NCBI GenBank assembly: GCA_028285755.1
Contig: JANQOQ010000001.1
Coordinates: 1-64,000, forward strand
Direction of reading: 5' to 3'
Source of the DNA: Puniceicoccaceae bacterium
GTDB lineage: Bacteria; Verrucomicrobiota; Verrucomicrobiia; Opitutales; JAFGAQ01
Length of the DNA stretch: 64,000 bases
The position numbers and the translations under genes were made by a program. Positions 61,129 to 64,000 of this stretch are shown here, one piece after another. Below the pieces are notes generated by a model. It worked only from the letters and a program-made list of their open reading frames with translations, had not been told where the DNA came from and ran no database searches. Numbering within the stretch: the first letter of the stretch is position 1; every line of letters starts with the position of its first letter.

Positions 61129-63870
61129 TTAAAACTTGTAGGATACCCCGAAGTTGAACTCAGCTCCATACAACTGGTAGTCCTGTACCAAACGGTCATC
61201 CGTATCTCCCTGCGTTGCAAAGAGAGGCTCGTCTGTCAGGTTTGATCCCTGTAACGTGAGGGTCATACCTTCAAGCGGGTGTCCATCTTGGAAAGAGTAT
61301 GCGATTTGCGCATCGATCACTGTCTCCGCCTGCAGATTTCGGAAAACTTCTCCGCGGGGACCGAACGTAGAGATGTCACCCCGGTATTCTGAACGATAGC
61401 GAGAGCTCACACGTGCTGAGAACCCAGCCTTCTCGTAGTAAAGAGTCGTATTGACTACTGTGTCCGACAGACCTGGGATTTCCTGATCCGACCCCGGAGT
61501 CGGCTCAATAGAGCTCTCGGTGAGAGATCCGCTCACAATCAAACCAAAGCCTGAAAGGTTCTCAGAAAGCACCTCACCCGGGATTGAAACCGTTCCTTCC
61601 AACCCGTAGAGCTTACCACCGTCGCCATTCACCGGCACTGTGCGGAATCCCTCGAAGATGAGCGGCACAACATCTGAATTTGTTTCAAATCCGGTAAAAT
61701 CCTGCAACGTGCTCTCATTGTAAGTGTAGCTCACGAGATCCTTGTAGAAACCGTTGATCGCCCAGTATCCCTTACCATCATCGAAGTAATTTTCAAATGT
61801 AATATCCAGAGAATTGGACCTCCAGGGCTCAAGCTCAGAATTACCCCCATTACCACTCCATGGGCTGAGCTGCACATCGGTAGAACCTGCCAACTGCTCA
61901 TTAAAGCCATAGGTAGAATTTGCACGGAAATCCACCATTTCCTGACGGGCCAACTGGCGCGCGATGCTGAAACGGATCTTTTGGTTATCATTCAGATCCA
62001 GGATCAAGTTCAATGAAGGAACCAAATCCCAGTAGTCATGCTGTCCACTCACCGGAAAGAGATCAGTTCCATCTGCCGCAAAACCATTTGAGCTTTGGTC
62101 CGAGTGGATCAGCTGGGTGCCGATGTTACCGTAGAACTTTTTACCGAAGAGATCAGTGTCAAATTCGGATTGAACGTAAAAGGTGGTAACGTCTTCCTGT
62201 ACGTCGAAGTTGTTGGCAATCAGATTCACATTATCATTGATAACCGTGTCGTAATAACCACTTTCCCAAAGTCCGCGCGAGTCGTAACTGTATTGACCAT
62301 CGATACCGATGAATGACAGATCAGCCACACCAACAGAAGGCGGAAGCGGAGCCGACGTTGCACCATTGGGAAGCGCAAGGAAGAATCCTTCAAAGCCACC
62401 CGGAGCCACTTCGATTTCGCTCTTTTCACGCGTGGTGTAGGCTACACCGAACTCAATGCGCTTCCAGAATGAATGATCCAGATCATTATAGACAATGGCC
62501 TTATACTGGCTCAACTCGTCCTCAGCACGGGGTCCCTTAAAGAAACCGACCTGACCGCCCGGCACACGATCGCCACCCCAACCCTGGGGACCTGCAAGCA
62601 TGATTGCATTCCCATCTGTGTATGACAGGGATGGATCCAAATCAACACCGATACCGGTCATGCTAAAACCGACAGAATCCGGGTTTCCCACCTGATTGGA
62701 TGCGTATCCGGAGTAAGTTTCCAATACATTGTCGTCACGCTCCATTGCAGAAGTAGATATATCCAGTTCAAGCTGCCAGCCTTCAGTGTCACCAAAGCGC
62801 AAGTTCAAGCCCAGGTTGTAGATATCTGCGTTACGCCATACATTGTCATTACGCATTACCATGTAGACATTGTTGAAAGTACCATTGGTCACCAAACCAT
62901 CTTGAACGGTAAAACCGGGCTGCAGTTGTGCAGAACTCCACCACAAAGGTACTTCTACCCCACGCAGGATCTGATCTTCCGCAAAATCCGAGAAAAAGAG
63001 ATCCACGGTCGCATGAAAACTCTCAGTTGGGCGATACTCGATCACACCCATGTAGCTGCTACGCTCAAGCTTACTCGAACGTACAAAGGGTTTTAAACCC
63101 CCTAAAACAAAATCTCCGTCTCCGGTTTCAGGATATCCCCACGCGTTGAATTGCTCACCTTGGCCTGCCTGATCAGTTACCGCATAACCGAATGCAATAC
63201 CGAGAGTGCCATCCATAAACTGGTCCGCATAGTTGATTGAATAACGGTGACCCGTATCATCCGAATCTGGATTCAGCTTACCGGCATCAACCACTTGGTA
63301 AAAATAGTTGGCTGCCAGAATTCTCTCTCCGATCGAAAGCGGGCGGATGGTCTGCATGTCGATCGTTCCTGCCAGACCCTGACCAATCAAAGAAGCCGTG
63401 GAAGTCTTATATACAGTTACACCACTGAGCAGTTCTGCCGGATATTGGTCAAACTCTACAGAGCGGTCACCACTGGTGCTCACTTGTTGTCTACCATTTA
63501 ACATCGCCGTGCTAAAGTCACCCACGAGACCACGGATAACAATACCCTGTGCACGTGAATTAATACGCTGGGTTGTCAAACCGGGCAGTCGTGCCAACGA
63601 TTCTGCGATACTCACATCGGGAAGCTTACCAATGTCCTCCGCAGCAATCGCTTCTACGATCACCGGCTGGATTCGTTTCTTTTCAGTTGCTGCTGCAACA
63701 CTACCGGCAAAACCACCGGAAATCACAAAAGCATCCAATTCATAAATCTTATCGATTTCTTCATCATCCTGAGAAAATGCAGTGGTAATGGTTACCACAC
63801 TCAGAAGAGTAATTACCCAGATCTTCTTAAAAGAAAAACTGGCAAGTATTCTTTGCGAATTCATAGTCAT
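61129..63870 (-). CDS. TonB-dependent receptor, Caulobacter/Xanthomonas-type
   Basis: 913 residues with a signal peptide (about 1-34, cleavage near AFSQ). There is no STN domain. The plug (about 60-190) contains KLPDVSIAESLARLPGLTTQ, typical of the TIGR01782 receptor group that includes maltodextrin transporters. A 22-strand barrel follows and ends with the aromatic terminus FNFGVSYKF. It should import malto-oligosaccharides or a related glucan, as the GH13 gene follows after a terminator. The second ATG at 63864 is a possible start. Upstream, a TTTGGG-N8-CCCAAA repeat (63876-63895) lies in the leader. Confidence 0.9.
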   Translation of the reverse strand: MTMNSQRILASFSFKKIWVITLLSVVTITTAFSQDDEEIDKIYELDAFVISGGFAGSVAAATEKKRIQPVIVEAIAAEDIGKLPDVSIAESLARLPGLTTQRINSRAQGIVIRGLVGDFSTAMLNGRQQVSTSGDRSVEFDQYPAELLSGVTVYKTSTASLIGQGLAGTIDMQTIRPLSIGERILAANYFYQVVDAGKLNPDSDDTGHRYSINYADQFMDGTLGIAFGYAVTDQAGQGEQFNAWGYPETGDGDFVLGGLKPFVRSSKLERSSYMGVIEYRPTESFHATVDLFFSDFAEDQILRGVEVPLWWSSAQLQPGFTVQDGLVTNGTFNNVYMVMRNDNVWRNADIYNLGLNLRFGDTEGWQLELDISTSAMERDDNVLETYSGYASNQVGNPDSVGFSMTGIGVDLDPSLSYTDGNAIMLAGPQGWGGDRVPGGQVGFFKGPRAEDELSQYKAIVYNDLDHSFWKRIEFGVAYTTREKSEIEVAPGGFEGFFLALPNGATSAPLPPSVGVADLSFIGIDGQYSYDSRGLWESGYYDTVINDNVNLIANNFDVQEDVTTFYVQSEFDTDLFGKKFYGNIGTQLIHSDQSSNGFAADGTDLFPVSGQHDYWDLVPSLNLILDLNDNQKIRFSIARQLARQEMVDFRANSTYGFNEQLAGSTDVQLSPWSGNGGNSELEPWRSNSLDITFENYFDDGKGYWAINGFYKDLVSYTYNESTLQDFTGFETNSDVVPLIFEGFRTVPVNGDGGKLYGLEGTVSIPGEVLSENLSGFGLIVSGSLTESSIEPTPGSDQEIPGLSDTVVNTTLYYEKAGFSARVSSRYRSEYRGDISTFGPRGEVFRNLQAETVIDAQIAYSFQDGHPLEGMTLTLQGSNLTDEPLFATQGDTDDRLVQDYQLYGAEFNFGVSYKF

Positions 63871-63875
63871 TTATT

Positions 63876-63895
63876 TTTGGGTTTCTAGGCCCAAA
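63876..63895 (-). promoter_or_regulatory. Inverted repeat in the leader of the maltodextrin-type TonB receptor gene
   Basis: TTTGGG-N8-CCCAAA, perfect 6-bp arms, begins 6 nt before the start codon at 63870. It could form an mRNA hairpin or be a repressor site. The sequence beyond it to the window end holds no gene. Confidence 0.35.
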
Positions 63896-64000
63896 CTCTC
63901 TAGCCATTCTTAAGCAACTGATAGGGGAAAGTCTGGGTAAATATTCAGTTCAGGGTTAACAACAAAAAGAGAATTCTTCCTGTCGCTGATAACTATAGTT

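Noticed and set aside
18123-63870. SusD partners for the two TonB receptors
   Set aside because: No SusD-like lipoprotein is encoded next to either receptor, so these are not Bacteroidetes-type SusCD pairs.
1-64000. CRISPR arrays, insertion sequences, prophage and rRNA genes
   Set aside because: No regularly spaced direct repeats, transposase-like proteins, phage structural genes or rRNA segments were found.

Overview
The window looks like the chromosome of a marine, polysaccharide-degrading Gram-negative bacterium, most likely a Verrucomicrobiota member of the Opitutales/Puniceicoccales type (inference from gene content; no marker gene was searched). Reasons: TonB-dependent receptors without SusD partners, PEP-CTERM surface proteins ending in a VPEAS-type motif, dense glycoside hydrolase and sulfatase clusters, an ECF sigma/FecR pair, IclR regulators and sigma-54 regulation.

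Region 1 (1-12.7 kb) is mostly housekeeping. It holds two tandem PEP-CTERM proteins (the first cut by the window edge), a membrane-anchored TPR protein, rsmE, two lipoproteins, trpA, nadD-rsfS, a DUF368 membrane protein and a PP2C phosphatase. A two-gene sensory unit follows (an extracellular solute-binding protein plus a histidine kinase with its own solute-binding domain), then tRNA-Leu(TAA).

Region 2 (12.7-46 kb) is a large carbohydrate-utilisation island. A minus-strand block reads uxaC, SDR mannonate oxidoreductase, sodium/solute symporter, ECF sigma factor, FecR sensor, STN-type TonB receptor, GH28, GH105, a phosphodiesterase-like hydrolase and GH39. From the same divergent promoter region a plus-strand block reads IclR regulator, a clan GH-A hydrolase, a second GH28, GH115 and GH78. 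A minus-strand rraA-like/uxuA pair is divergent from a second IclR gene. Then come D-lactate dehydrogenase and an operon of sulfatase, aldo/keto reductase and GH117. Together these predict import and trimming of a sulfated, uronate- and rhamnose-containing polysaccharide, with (glucu)uronate converted to fructuronate, mannonate and 2-keto-3-deoxygluconate. KDG kinase and KDPG aldolase are not in the window.

Region 3 (46-50 kb) has a PEBP-like protein, a MATE exporter, a TIM-barrel sugar isomerase and an alpha/beta hydrolase.

Region 4 (50-59 kb) is a four-gene export system (periplasmic adaptor, ABC ATPase, ABC permease, TolC). Directly upstream sits a histidine kinase/NtrC-family regulator pair. 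The 182-bp gap between the two units contains a near-consensus sigma-54 promoter and two palindromic enhancer-like sites, so the control circuit can be read from the sequence.

Region 5 (59-64 kb) is a starch/maltodextrin unit: a TonB receptor followed, across a strong terminator hairpin, by a periplasmic GH13 enzyme. No rRNA, CRISPR array, insertion sequence or phage gene was seen.
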